From Paenimyroides ummariense (GTDB lineage: Bacteria > Bacteroidota > Bacteroidia > Flavobacteriales > Flavobacteriaceae), in contig NZ_FOVI01000007.1 of NCBI RefSeq assembly GCF_900115115.1, forward strand, positions 1 through 64,000: DNA of 64,000 nucleotides, read 5' to 3'. Each line of letters starts with the position of its first letter. The stretch's first letter is position 1. The notes under the pieces were generated by a model that was not told where the DNA came from, searched no databases, and saw only the letters and a list, made by a program, of their open reading frames with translations. Made by a program: the position numbers and the translations under genes. Below are positions 9,143 to 17,069 of the stretch, one piece after another.

Positions 9143-9760
9143 ATGAAAAAATGTTACTTACTTTTATCGATTCCAATGCTGATGCTTTCATGTACAAATG
9201 ATTTTGATGAGTCTACTCCAAAACAAGAAGATCAAGCTAACGTAATTTCTAACAAAACTACAAATTCTGTTAGTATTAATTTAAACAATATTGTTACAGA
9301 ATTAGTAACAACTTATAAGTTAGCTTACGGTGCAAATTCTAATAACACATTGTCGCAAAAAATAGCGTTGTTAGAAAAGGTATCTAATGAAAATGCAAAG
9401 TTTGCCGAAATTAAACCTGCCGATTTTAATGTGCCAACTGAAGTAGAAGTAAAAAAGTTTCTTTTTAATTACGATTTAGAGTATAATAACTTAAAAGTTT
9501 CTCAAAGGGTAAAAACTTATTTCAATTCAACTTTGCAATATGAAAACAATCTAAATGATTTATTATATTCTATAAGTGTAGATGAACAATTAAGTTTGAA
9601 CGAAAAGAATCTATTAATTTTTACTGTTAATTCTTTAAATGATCTTGATGGTAATGATTTTGATTGGAAAAGAAGAAGAATTGTTGCGGCAACATTAGGA
9701 TTTGAAAAGAGTAGTGCTAATGCTGTTTTTAATGTTGCCTTATTAAAAATTAATAATTAA
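9143..9760 (+). CDS. Hypothetical lipoprotein
   Basis: A 205-residue predicted lipoprotein. The start at 9143 is chosen because it begins a proper lipoprotein signal (MKKCYLLLSIPMLMLSC); an in-frame ATG at 9107 adds only twelve hydrophobic residues. The mature part is acidic and helical, rich in N and L, with no motif I recognise. It faces the AraC-type regulator gene and is followed by a strong hairpin at 9800. Confidence 0.6.
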   Translation: MKKCYLLLSIPMLMLSCTNDFDESTPKQEDQANVISNKTTNSVSINLNNIVTELVTTYKLAYGANSNNTLSQKIALLEKVSNENAKFAEIKPADFNVPTEVEVKKFLFNYDLEYNNLKVSQRVKTYFNSTLQYENNLNDLLYSISVDEQLSLNEKNLLIFTVNSLNDLDGNDFDWKRRRIVAATLGFEKSSANAVFNVALLKINN

Positions 9761-9799
9761 AAATATAAGAAAAGAAAGTCACCTAATTTGCCCAATTTT

Positions 9800-9832
9800 C
9801 CACACACAGCGTGAAACTGTGTGTGGGTTTTT
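9800..9832 (+). terminator. Terminator hairpin after the lipoprotein gene
   Basis: CCACACACAG and CTGTGTGTGG form a perfect 10-bp stem with a 7-base loop, followed by GTTTTT. It has the same CCACAC/GTGTGG theme as the three hairpins at 10181-10412. Confidence 0.75.
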
Positions 9833-9922
9833 AAAAAAGTTATTAGGGAATATTTTTCTCAAGATTATTCTAATAAATAGATTTACAGTAAATAAGCATC
9901 AATTAATTCAACAGGCGCAATT

Positions 9923-10129
9923 ATGATGTTAGAGAATGATTCAAATAAACATGCTGAAAAAACAGTTAGAACAAAAAAATATTCTGCTGAAGGTATAATA
10001 TCGGTTTCAGGCTGTAATATTACAAGTAGTGATGTTACAAAGATTATTTCTAAGTTAGAAAAGATAGTGAATGCTTTAGAAGACGAAGTAGTTAATTTAA
10101 AGCAGCATATTCGTAAAAAGATTAATTAA
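9923..10129 (+). CDS. 68-residue orphan protein
   Basis: A small ORF whose product is charged and mostly helical. The second half (KIISKLEKIVNALEDEVVNLKQHI) has heptad-like spacing and could form a coiled coil. The first half contains SAEGIISVSGCNITSSDV with a single Cys. There is no signal peptide or membrane segment. It sits alone between a terminator and a three-copy hairpin array. I do not recognise it; a DNA-binding, antitoxin-like or peptide-precursor role is possible but unsupported. Confidence 0.5.
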   Translation: MMLENDSNKHAEKTVRTKKYSAEGIISVSGCNITSSDVTKIISKLEKIVNALEDEVVNLKQHIRKKIN

Positions 10130-10144
10130 TTAAAATATAAAAAA

Positions 10145-10432
10145 TTTAAGACCTTATTTATGCTTAATCCCCCCTAAAAGCCACAGATATGTTGTTAGTT
10201 TTCAATGTGGTTTTTATAAGCAAGTACCACTTAGAGTACATTTAATAAGACTTATGTTTGCTTAAATCCCCCAAAAATCCACACGTGCGTTGTTAGTTTA
10301 TCACGTGTGGTTTTTTATAAGTAAAGTACAAATTTAAAAGCTCATCTTATAAAACCTTATGTTTACTTAAATTCCTAAAAACCACACGTGTATTGTTTTA
10401 TTGCGTGTGGTTTTTATTTATTAAGAAGAATG
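10145..10432. repeat. Three tandem copies of a ~101-base terminator-like hairpin unit
   Basis: Three imperfect units with a period of about 101 bases. Each has a CTTAtgTTTrCTTAAATcCC lead-in, a CCACA-type 5' arm, a loop with TTGTTAGTTT or similar, a TGTGG-type 3' arm and a T run. Stems are at 10181-10210 (5 bp), 10279-10310 (CCACACGTG/CACGTGTGG, 9 bp) and 10382-10411 (7 bp). The stems differ in sequence but stay paired. The region carries no ORF of note. Confidence 0.7.
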
Positions 10433-10486
10433 TAGTTAGATATTTATTCCGTGTGTTTTTTGATTAGATTAAAAGAAAATAGACCA

Positions 10487-10521
10487 TAAAAAAACGGAAG
10501 CTTTTTAGCTTCCGTTTTTTC
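10487..10521 (-). terminator. Terminator of the glutamate synthase-like gene
   Basis: AAAACGGAAGCT and AGCTTCCGTTTT pair around TTTT, with A and T tracts on both sides. Confidence 0.85.
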
Positions 10522-10529
10522 TTTTCTAA

Positions 10530-12068
10530 TTAATTAGCAGGAACGTCTTTAAAATACATTTCAGCGAACGACATGTTTTTACCGTGTTCTATACGTTTAT
10601 GGAAAACTTCCGGGCTAACCTCGTTTGGTTTAGAGAAACCACAAGCACCGATAAATTCACCAAAGGCTTTCATGGTATTTTTATGGAAGGTTGCCACACG
10701 TACCGATTTATCTGTAATATCCATACCTTCATAAAGTAACGGATCTTGCGTTGCAATACCAACAGGACAGTGACCGCTGTCGCATTGTAGTGCCTGAATG
10801 CATCCTAAAGCAAACATCATTCCGCGAGCACTGTAACAAGCATCGGCACCCAATGCCATGTTTTTAGCCAAATCAAAAGCAGAAATTACTTTTCCGGCAG
10901 CAATGATTTTTATGTTTTTACGAAGATCGTATTGTTTTAAAATTTTGTTAGCAAATACCAAAGCATCACCTAATGCCATACCCATATAATCGATAAATTC
11001 TAAAGGAGCAGCACCTGTACCTCCTTCGGCACCATCAATTGTAATAAAATCAGGGTAAATACCAGATTCGCTGAAAGCTTTAATAATATCTACAAATTCG
11101 TCTTTTCTACCAATACAAATTTTAAAACCAACAGGTTTTCCACCACTTAAAGTACGTAGTTTTCCTATAAACTGCGCCAATTCGTTAGCATTACTGAAAG
11201 CAGAGTGCGATGATGGCGAGTGAACGGTTGTAAACGGTTTTACGTTACGTATTTTAGATACCTCTAAAGTATTTTTTTCTGCTGGTAATAATCCACCGTG
11301 ACCAGGTTTTGCACCTTGAGAAAGTTTTAATTCGATCATTTTTACATCTGGATACTGAGATCTTTCTGCAAACAACGCATCGTTAAAAAATCCGTGTTCA
11401 TCTCTACATCCAAAATATCCTGTACCAATCTGCCAGATCAAATCTCCGCCCGATCTGTGGTAAGGCGAAATTCCACCTTCGCCCGTATTATGAGCAAATC
11501 CACCTAATTTAGCACCCTTGTTTAATGAAATAATCGCTTTTTTACTTAACGCACCGTAACTCATAGCACTAATATTGTAAATGCTTGCGCTGTATGGTTG
11601 TGAACATTGTTCGTTACCAATTAAAGTACGAAAGTTAAAATCGGAAATTATTTTTGGATAAACCGAGTGTGAAGCCCATTCGTAACCAATACGGTTAGGA
11701 TCATCTTGCATACCAAAAGAAACCGTTTGTTTCTCGTTTTTAGCACGTTGGTAAACAATAGAACGTTCGCGACGGTTAAAAGGTTTACCATCTAATTCGC
11801 CTTCCCAGAAATATTGACGTAATTCCGGACGAATTTCTTCTAAAATATAACGTAAACGCCCAATAATAGGGTAGTTTTTACGAATGGTATGTTTTGTTTG
11901 AAAAGCATCTTTAAAAGCTAAATAAAATAATATTACAGGAAGTATTAGCGTTAAAAAGCTCCAATCTCTTAAAAAAACTAAATATAATGCTACAATTAAA
12001 TAGGTAATTATAAAAGCCCAGATAACTTGCCTAATTACAAAACGATTTAAAAATTTTTGGTGTAACAT
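10530..12068 (-). CDS. FMN-binding glutamate synthase family protein
   Basis: A 512-residue protein. Two hydrophobic segments at about 12-52 suggest membrane anchoring. The rest matches the FMN-binding central domain of glutamate synthase: YNISAMSYGALSKKAI, FAHNTGEGGISPYH, IELKLSQGAKPGHGGLL, ITIDGAEGGTGAAPLEF, and a Cys-rich CDSGHCPVGIATQDP near the end. It lacks the amidotransferase domain, so it is not a full GltB. The family is widespread and its physiological substrate is uncertain. It is transcribed alone and ends at a strong terminator. Confidence 0.88.
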   Translation of the reverse strand: MLHQKFLNRFVIRQVIWAFIITYLIVALYLVFLRDWSFLTLILPVILFYLAFKDAFQTKHTIRKNYPIIGRLRYILEEIRPELRQYFWEGELDGKPFNRRERSIVYQRAKNEKQTVSFGMQDDPNRIGYEWASHSVYPKIISDFNFRTLIGNEQCSQPYSASIYNISAMSYGALSKKAIISLNKGAKLGGFAHNTGEGGISPYHRSGGDLIWQIGTGYFGCRDEHGFFNDALFAERSQYPDVKMIELKLSQGAKPGHGGLLPAEKNTLEVSKIRNVKPFTTVHSPSSHSAFSNANELAQFIGKLRTLSGGKPVGFKICIGRKDEFVDIIKAFSESGIYPDFITIDGAEGGTGAAPLEFIDYMGMALGDALVFANKILKQYDLRKNIKIIAAGKVISAFDLAKNMALGADACYSARGMMFALGCIQALQCDSGHCPVGIATQDPLLYEGMDITDKSVRVATFHKNTMKAFGEFIGACGFSKPNEVSPEVFHKRIEHGKNMSFAEMYFKDVPAN

Positions 12069-12269
12069 AGGTTTTTAAATGCAAAAATTTGTTGTTGTTT
12101 ATTAAATTTTTTGTTTGAACTATTACTTATTCTATAGATATTTATTTAAACAACAATTTTAAACTATGTTGAAACAGCTAATTTGTTTTTTATTTAAAAA
12201 ATATCTTTCTTTTATATCAGATTAAGAAAAATAGTGTTCGCAAAGGTAATAAACATTTTGATTTTAAAA

Positions 12270-12827
12270 CTAATTTTTCCACTTTATATTGCAACCGATA
12301 CTCGGTTTTTGCAAAGGATTAACACTCCGATTGTATAATAAAGAATCAATGGCACCGCGTAAATCATTTCCGTTGGTTGGAATGCCGTTTTTTGGGCGTG
12401 AATCATCTAACTGTCCGCGATAAACCAGCTTGTTTTGTGCATTGAATAAATAAAAATCGGGTGTACAGGCAGCATCGTACTTTTTAGCAGTTTCTTGGGA
12501 TTCATCATACAGATAAGGAAAACTGAATTTATTGTTGAACGCAAATTCGGTCATTTTATCAGGTGCATCTTCCGGATAGTTCAAGACATCATTGCTTGAT
12601 ATTGCCACAAAACCAATTCCTTGAACTCGATAATCATTTGCAACACGGATAATTTCTTCAATAACATGCAGTACAAAAGGACAGTGGTTGCAAATAAACA
12701 TAACCACAGTTCCGTGATTTCCTTTTACATCATTAAACGATTTCCATTCGTTACTGTTAGTATCGGGCAGAAAAAAATCGGGTGCTATGGTGTCAAGCGC
12801 TAACATGTTTGATGGTGTACGAGCCAT
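12270..12827 (-). CDS. Thioredoxin-fold redoxin family protein
   Basis: A 185-residue protein without signal peptide. It resembles the AhpC/TSA-redoxin group: APDFFLPDTNSNEW, then MFICNHCPFVLHV with a C46-x-x-C49 active site, GFVAISSNDV, and a conserved CTPDFYLFNAQNKLVYRGQLDD containing a third Cys. Likely a thiol peroxidase or disulfide reductase in the cytoplasm; the substrate is not known. It is close to the GAPDH gene on the same strand but separated from it by a terminator. Confidence 0.85.
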   Translation of the reverse strand: MARTPSNMLALDTIAPDFFLPDTNSNEWKSFNDVKGNHGTVVMFICNHCPFVLHVIEEIIRVANDYRVQGIGFVAISSNDVLNYPEDAPDKMTEFAFNNKFSFPYLYDESQETAKKYDAACTPDFYLFNAQNKLVYRGQLDDSRPKNGIPTNGNDLRGAIDSLLYNRSVNPLQKPSIGCNIKWKN

Positions 12828-12856
12828 TTTGTTTGAGTTTTATGCTAATGTAAAAT

Positions 12857-12890
12857 AAAAAAGCCAACTGTAAAAAGCTGGCTTTCAAAA
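12857..12890 (-). terminator. Terminator of the GAPDH gene
   Basis: AAAGCCAaCT and AGcTGGCTTT form a stem around TGTAAAA. On the minus strand it follows the GAPDH stop and has flanking A/T runs. Confidence 0.7.
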
Positions 12891-12905
12891 TATGTTATGT
12901 ATCTA

Positions 12906-14351
12906 CTAATAATAAATGTATCTGCGTACTTTAGCAATGTGTTTTGCTAAGCGGATAACTTGGTGGCTGTAACCATATTCGTTATCGTACCAAATGTATA
13001 ATACAATGTTTTTACCATCGGCAGAAACAATTGTAGCATTAGAATCGTAGATTGCTGGAGCTGATGTTCCAACGATATCAGAAGATACCAATTCGTTGTT
13101 TAACGAGTATTTAATTTGTTCTACCAGTTCACCTTCTAAAGCGTATTGTTTCATCATTCTGTTTAAATCTTCAATAGAAGTTTGTTTACCAACTTCTAAA
13201 TTCAATACAACTAATGAACCGTTTGGAACAGGAACACGAATAGCGTTTGATGTTAATTTACCAGCCAAACTTGGTAATGCTTTTGCAACTGCAGAACCCG
13301 CACCGGTTTCGGTAATTACCATGTTTAAAGCTGCTGCTCTACCACGGCGGTATTTTTTGTGCATGTTATCAACCAAATTTTGGTCGTTTGTATATGCGTG
13401 GATTGTTTCTAAATGTCCTTTTACAACACCTAATTCTTCTTCAACAACAGCTAAAATCGGCGTAATAGCGTTTGTTGTACAAGATGCTGCAGACCAAATC
13501 GGAGTTTCATCAATGTTATAATCGTCATGATTTACACCATAAACAACATTTGGAACACCTTTACCTGGCGCAGTTAATAAAACTTTTGTTGCACCTTTTG
13601 ATTTTAAGTGACGCGATAAAGCTGCTTCATCTTTAAAAACACCTGTGTTATCAATAACCAAAGCGTCGTTAATTCCGTATTGAGTATAGTCGATATCTTC
13701 TGGTTGCGCTGCAGAAATCATACGAACGGCTGAACCGTTAATGATTAAAGATTCGCTTTCTACATCAATTCCAACAGATCCTTCAAAATCGCCGTGAATT
13801 GAATCTAAACGTAATAAAGAAGCACGTTTTTCTAATGAAGCTTCATCGTTTTTATCACGCGTAACAATTGCTTTTAAACGTAATTGTTGTCCTTTACCAA
13901 TTTTAGCCATTAATTCGCGCGCCAATAAACGACCAATACGACCAAATCCGTATAAAACAACATCTTTTGGTTGAATGCCTTTGTTTTCTTTAGCATCTTT
14001 TAATTTATCAACAACAAAAGATAAAGAATCATTGTATTTGTTGTCTTCTAAATGGAATTCATACGTTAATTTACCAATATCGATACGTGCCGGTGGTAAA
14101 TCTGCAGTTAAAATAGCACGAGCAATTTCAACCGTGTCAAAAATATTGATTGGTTTTTCAACAAATTTTGCAGCGTATTCGTGTAAATTAATAATGTCGC
14201 TCACGCTACGGTCAATCAATTGGTTTCTAAATAATACCAATTCTATCGATTTATCGTACCATAAATCATTAACGATTTTAATAAACTCTACGCAAGCTTT
14301 TCTTCTGTCTGCTTGGAAAGCCAATTCTTTTTCGTATAAATTATTTTCCAT
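12906..14351 (-). CDS. gap: Glyceraldehyde-3-phosphate dehydrogenase, long form
   Basis: NAD(P)-dependent oxidation and phosphorylation of glyceraldehyde 3-phosphate, in glycolysis or gluconeogenesis. It has 481 residues, about 145 more than a classical GAPDH. The Rossmann motif GFGRIG is at 135-140 and the catalytic Cys is C291 in SAASCTTN. The substrate region HAYTNDQNLVDN and the C-terminal WYDNEYGYSHQV are complete. The extra 130 N-terminal residues are helical, a form typical of Bacteroidota and some proteobacteria. Confidence 0.92.
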   Translation of the reverse strand: MENNLYEKELAFQADRRKACVEFIKIVNDLWYDKSIELVLFRNQLIDRSVSDIINLHEYAAKFVEKPINIFDTVEIARAILTADLPPARIDIGKLTYEFHLEDNKYNDSLSFVVDKLKDAKENKGIQPKDVVLYGFGRIGRLLARELMAKIGKGQQLRLKAIVTRDKNDEASLEKRASLLRLDSIHGDFEGSVGIDVESESLIINGSAVRMISAAQPEDIDYTQYGINDALVIDNTGVFKDEAALSRHLKSKGATKVLLTAPGKGVPNVVYGVNHDDYNIDETPIWSAASCTTNAITPILAVVEEELGVVKGHLETIHAYTNDQNLVDNMHKKYRRGRAAALNMVITETGAGSAVAKALPSLAGKLTSNAIRVPVPNGSLVVLNLEVGKQTSIEDLNRMMKQYALEGELVEQIKYSLNNELVSSDIVGTSAPAIYDSNATIVSADGKNIVLYIWYDNEYGYSHQVIRLAKHIAKVRRYIYY

Positions 14352-14388
14352 TTGGGGTATAAATTGTGTTGTAATTTAAAAAGTTGTA

Positions 14389-14416
14389 CAAAAATATTAA
14401 AATTTATGATATACAA
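14389..14416 (-). promoter_or_regulatory. GAPDH promoter
   Basis: On the minus strand TTG (14416-14414), a 17-base spacer and TATTTTTG (14396-14389) match the Bacteroidota consensus, 38 bases before the start codon. Confidence 0.65.
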
Positions 14417-14430
14417 GCACATATAATTAA

Positions 14431-14461
14431 AAAAGTAGATTTTAATTAAAAATCTACTTTT
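14431..14461 (-). terminator. Terminator, probably the ancestral one of degP
   Basis: AAAAGTAGATTTT and AAAATCTACTTTT form a near-perfect stem around a short loop. On the minus strand it lies just downstream of the duplicated degP tail at 14469-14542. Confidence 0.75.
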
Positions 14462-14468
14462 CTTTAGT

Positions 14469-14542
14469 TTATAAAATTAGTCGCAATCGTTCGCCTTTTG
14501 GCGTAATTAAATCAATACGAAGCTGTTGCTGGTTTAGTTTTG
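14469..14542 (-). pseudogene. Detached 3' end of degP (gene fragment)
   Basis: Bases 14479-14542 are identical to 17080-17143, inside the intact degP, except for one mismatch. In the degP frame the fragment encodes QQQLRIDLITPKGERLRLIL and then TAA, exactly the C-terminus of the neighbouring protease. Homology extends to the stop at 14469 through synonymous codons. All three differences in this stretch are silent, and the similarity ends upstream of codon LK. The fragment is followed by its own terminator. It is the left border of the 2.5-kb insertion carrying two genes. Confidence 0.85.
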
Positions 14543-14559
14543 GTTTTAATTTATTTTAA

Positions 14560-14587
14560 ATAATTAACAAAATATTTTGTTAATTAT
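14560..14587. repeat. 28-bp perfect palindrome
   Basis: The sequence from 14560 to 14587, centred on ACAAAATATTTTGT, is identical to its own reverse complement over 28 bases with no spacer. It lies 18 bases from the end of the degP fragment and 49 bases upstream of the lipoprotein gene. It could be a dimer-binding operator, a recombination site or a cruciform. Confidence 0.7.
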
Positions 14588-14635
14588 GATTTTTTAATTA
14601 TATTAGCTTCATTATTAACCTTTTAAATTCACAAT

Positions 14636-15727
14636 ATGTTTAAAAAAGTATTATTATTTGCTACATTGTGTACACTTACAGCATGTAGCGGTGACATTTA
14701 TGATGAAATTGATAATCAAAATGATCCAACAAATGGTCAAAACGCAGACAACAGCGGTATGCAAACCAACAGTTTTGAAGATGAGAACCCCGGGTGGATT
14801 GATTTAGGCGGAAGTCCATTTATCAACCCAGGTGCGGGTTACCAATCACCTTGGGATATCTGGTTTAGAAATGATCCTTTTACGCCCGTTTACACCTTTT
14901 CTAACAGAGGCGGTGGCGGGCACACCAGCCCTTTAAAACTGGAAATAATACCTTGGGTAGGGTTAGCTTATTTTGATGATAATGATGACGGTAATTACAC
15001 GGATTTATATTTGGCACTGCAAACGGGTGGTACGGGGATTGTAGCTAATTTAAATAATGGAAATTATCCTAACTTGTATGCCCATAATCAAGAAGTAGGA
15101 AATTTCATTGCAGGTGATGCTATTATATTAGATGGATCGAATATAGATGAATCTGAATTAACAATCGCTTCAGATCCGGCAACTACCACAGATGAACATC
15201 TATTGGTAAATGCCGTAAATAAGCATCCAAGCGGGTATAATAACCTGGACAAAGTGTTCAGTTTTAGTTCTGCAACACCACAAGAGCAAGACTTACTTAT
15301 GAAATACGGTAAAGTATTTTATTATGAAGTACGTATTACCGAAAGAGCATCCGGAGCACCTTACGGTACCTATTATGTACAATATAGAAATGAGTCTTTA
15401 GACAATATGTACCAAAATTACATCCAAATACCAGGATATGCATCAAATACTCCGCACGGTGGTAACGTCTATTATTACCTTAACCAAACTCCGGGTGCCC
15501 CAAATGAAACACAATGGGTAGCACCATACCCGGTTAGTGATTCTAATGGTAATCCTAACCCTAATTATATATGTAATTCACGTGAAGTTGTTATTGATCA
15601 AGTGTATCCCGATACTGAAATATTTAGTTATGGTGGTATAAATAATTGGAAAGTTACTGTGGGAATCCCAATTGGCAGTCATTTATGGCGAACATCGGGT
15701 CCTATGTTAATAGTAGGTCCAAATTAA
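14636..15727 (+). CDS. Hypothetical lipoprotein, insertion cargo
   Basis: A 363-residue lipoprotein (MFKKVLLFATLCTLTAC). A low-complexity acidic and Asn-rich linker (about 20-45) precedes a Gly/Tyr/Asn/Pro-rich domain with few charged helices, which suggests an all-beta surface protein. There are segments such as GGGGHTSPLKLEIIPWVGLAYFDD with Asp runs (DDNDDGNYTD) that could bind calcium. I do not recognise a family. It is the first of two genes placed between two degP 3' ends, and probably reached this locus by insertion. Confidence 0.65.
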   Translation: MFKKVLLFATLCTLTACSGDIYDEIDNQNDPTNGQNADNSGMQTNSFEDENPGWIDLGGSPFINPGAGYQSPWDIWFRNDPFTPVYTFSNRGGGGHTSPLKLEIIPWVGLAYFDDNDDGNYTDLYLALQTGGTGIVANLNNGNYPNLYAHNQEVGNFIAGDAIILDGSNIDESELTIASDPATTTDEHLLVNAVNKHPSGYNNLDKVFSFSSATPQEQDLLMKYGKVFYYEVRITERASGAPYGTYYVQYRNESLDNMYQNYIQIPGYASNTPHGGNVYYYLNQTPGAPNETQWVAPYPVSDSNGNPNPNYICNSREVVIDQVYPDTEIFSYGGINNWKVTVGIPIGSHLWRTSGPMLIVGPN

Positions 15728-15825
15728 ACTAAAATATTTTTTTGGTTGGTATCAAAAATAATTAAATATAACATGTAGTACAGTATATGAAAAAAATATG
15801 TATTGATACCTAAAATTTATTTTTG

Positions 15826-15894
15826 CCACAGATACAAAGTAGTTTTTTTAACAGAAATACCCTGTTACAATAACAAGAAAAATTGTATCTGTGG
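15826..15894. repeat. 69-base palindromic element with inner hairpin
   Basis: CCACAGATACAA (15826-15837) and TTGTATCTGTGG (15883-15894) are perfect 12-base inverted ends. Inside is a second stem, TAACAG...CTGTTA. It lies in the 211-base gap between the lipoprotein and T9SS genes and has no ORF. It may serve as a terminator, or be a small mobile palindromic repeat related to the 43152-43298 element (shared CCACA/TGTGG ends). Confidence 0.6.
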
Positions 15895-15938
15895 TTTGTA
15901 TTATTAAATACAAGTTTTAATACTAATAAAAAAAAGCT

Positions 15939-16949
15939 ATGAGAACAAACATACTGTTTATTTTAACAATTTTATGTATAACGCAGCTAACTTATGCACA
16001 AGTGTTATACAGTGAAGATTTTAACAACCTTACCATTGGCAATGTTGGTACAGACGACACCGGTACTGTACCGGGAAAAGGCGGGTGGTACACAACTTCA
16101 CATACTAACCCTACTCCATATACAGGCAATAACGATTTTAAAATTATAGTAGAATCCGGCAGGGGAAATGTACTGCAAGTAACAGGTCCTGGTGTTTCTG
16201 GGGGACGTAATGTTATAACGCTAAAAAATTTAGGGTTATTATGGAATAATAGAACTGCAGGAAACAATGTTTTAAAAATAGAATACGATTTTTTTACCGG
16301 AAATATTGTATTTTCTTCTAATTCAAATTCATTCTGGAATCAATTGGGTTTTGTTGGCGGTACTGTACCATTGATAATATATTATGCAAATGCTCCAAAT
16401 TTAATTCGAGTTTCTTGTAGTACTTGTACGCCACCGCCCCATGGAGTGCGTGATATCTTGCAAAATACTGCTGTTCCAAGAAATACCTGGTTAAAATTTG
16501 AATTATATTTAGATTATGCTAACCAAATATCGTATTTTACAATTCCCTCTTTGGGAGTAAGTGGTACTTCGGGGTGGTTTTCTTCATCTAATTTTTCAGA
16601 AACACGGTTAATAGTAGAAACAATAGCATCAGTACAGGCTGTTCACAAGTTTGATAATCTAATTATTTCGGCGGTTGATACGGTTCCATTAAGCACACAA
16701 GATTTTATTTCTTCTAAATTCAACGTTTTTCCTAACCCTATGAATGATGTAGTTACAGTAACCAACAATGAAAGCATTAACATAGAGCAAATACAGGTTT
16801 TTGATATAAGCGGTAAAAGTGTAAAAACACATAGTTTTAGTAACGTAAACCAAGTACAGTTGAATGTAGAAAATCTGGCGAGTGGTTCGTATTTGTTACA
16901 AATAAAAACCGATAAAGGTATTGCTGTGAAGAAAATTGTTAAAAAGTAA
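15939..16949 (+). CDS. T9SS-exported protein with type A sorting domain
   Basis: A 336-residue protein. Signal peptide MRTNILFILTILCITQLTYAQ; a jelly-roll-like body (about 22-250) with LYSEDFNNLTIGNVG at the start, as in many secreted carbohydrate- or surface-binding modules; and a C-terminal sorting domain of about 75 residues (FNVFPNPMNDVVTV ... LASGSYLLQIKTDKGIAVKKIVKK). The tail directs export by the type IX system. Two Cys lie close together at CSTCTPPP. It is the second gene of the insertion. The ligand is unknown. Confidence 0.8.
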   Translation: MRTNILFILTILCITQLTYAQVLYSEDFNNLTIGNVGTDDTGTVPGKGGWYTTSHTNPTPYTGNNDFKIIVESGRGNVLQVTGPGVSGGRNVITLKNLGLLWNNRTAGNNVLKIEYDFFTGNIVFSSNSNSFWNQLGFVGGTVPLIIYYANAPNLIRVSCSTCTPPPHGVRDILQNTAVPRNTWLKFELYLDYANQISYFTIPSLGVSGTSGWFSSSNFSETRLIVETIASVQAVHKFDNLIISAVDTVPLSTQDFISSKFNVFPNPMNDVVTVTNNESINIEQIQVFDISGKSVKTHSFSNVNQVQLNVENLASGSYLLQIKTDKGIAVKKIVKK

Positions 16950-16982
16950 ATTTATATAAAACCGTGTTTATTAAAAAATACT

Positions 16983-17019
16983 AAAAATCGTCTTGTAATG
17001 ATTAAAGACGATTTTTTAG
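16983..17019. terminator. Terminator between the T9SS gene and degP
   Basis: AAAAATCGTCTT and AAAGACGATTTTT form a stem around GTAATGATT. It lies between convergent genes. A second small stem TTCAAC/GTTGAA is at 17042-17059. Confidence 0.75.
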
Positions 17020-17069
17020 TTGTTGTATGATTTAAAATTAGTTCAACAGTGTAGTTGAAAGTATTGAAT

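Noticed and set aside
10145..10432. CRISPR array
   Set aside because: Units are about 101 bases, diverged from each other and without spacers of constant size, and there are no cas genes.
12069..12269. Small gene upstream of the glutamate synthase-like gene
   Set aside because: The 200-base gap is AT-rich with no ORF of more than a few codons and no clear promoter.
13096..13521. 141-residue ORF opposite GAPDH
   Set aside because: It is a long shadow frame within a highly conserved gene.
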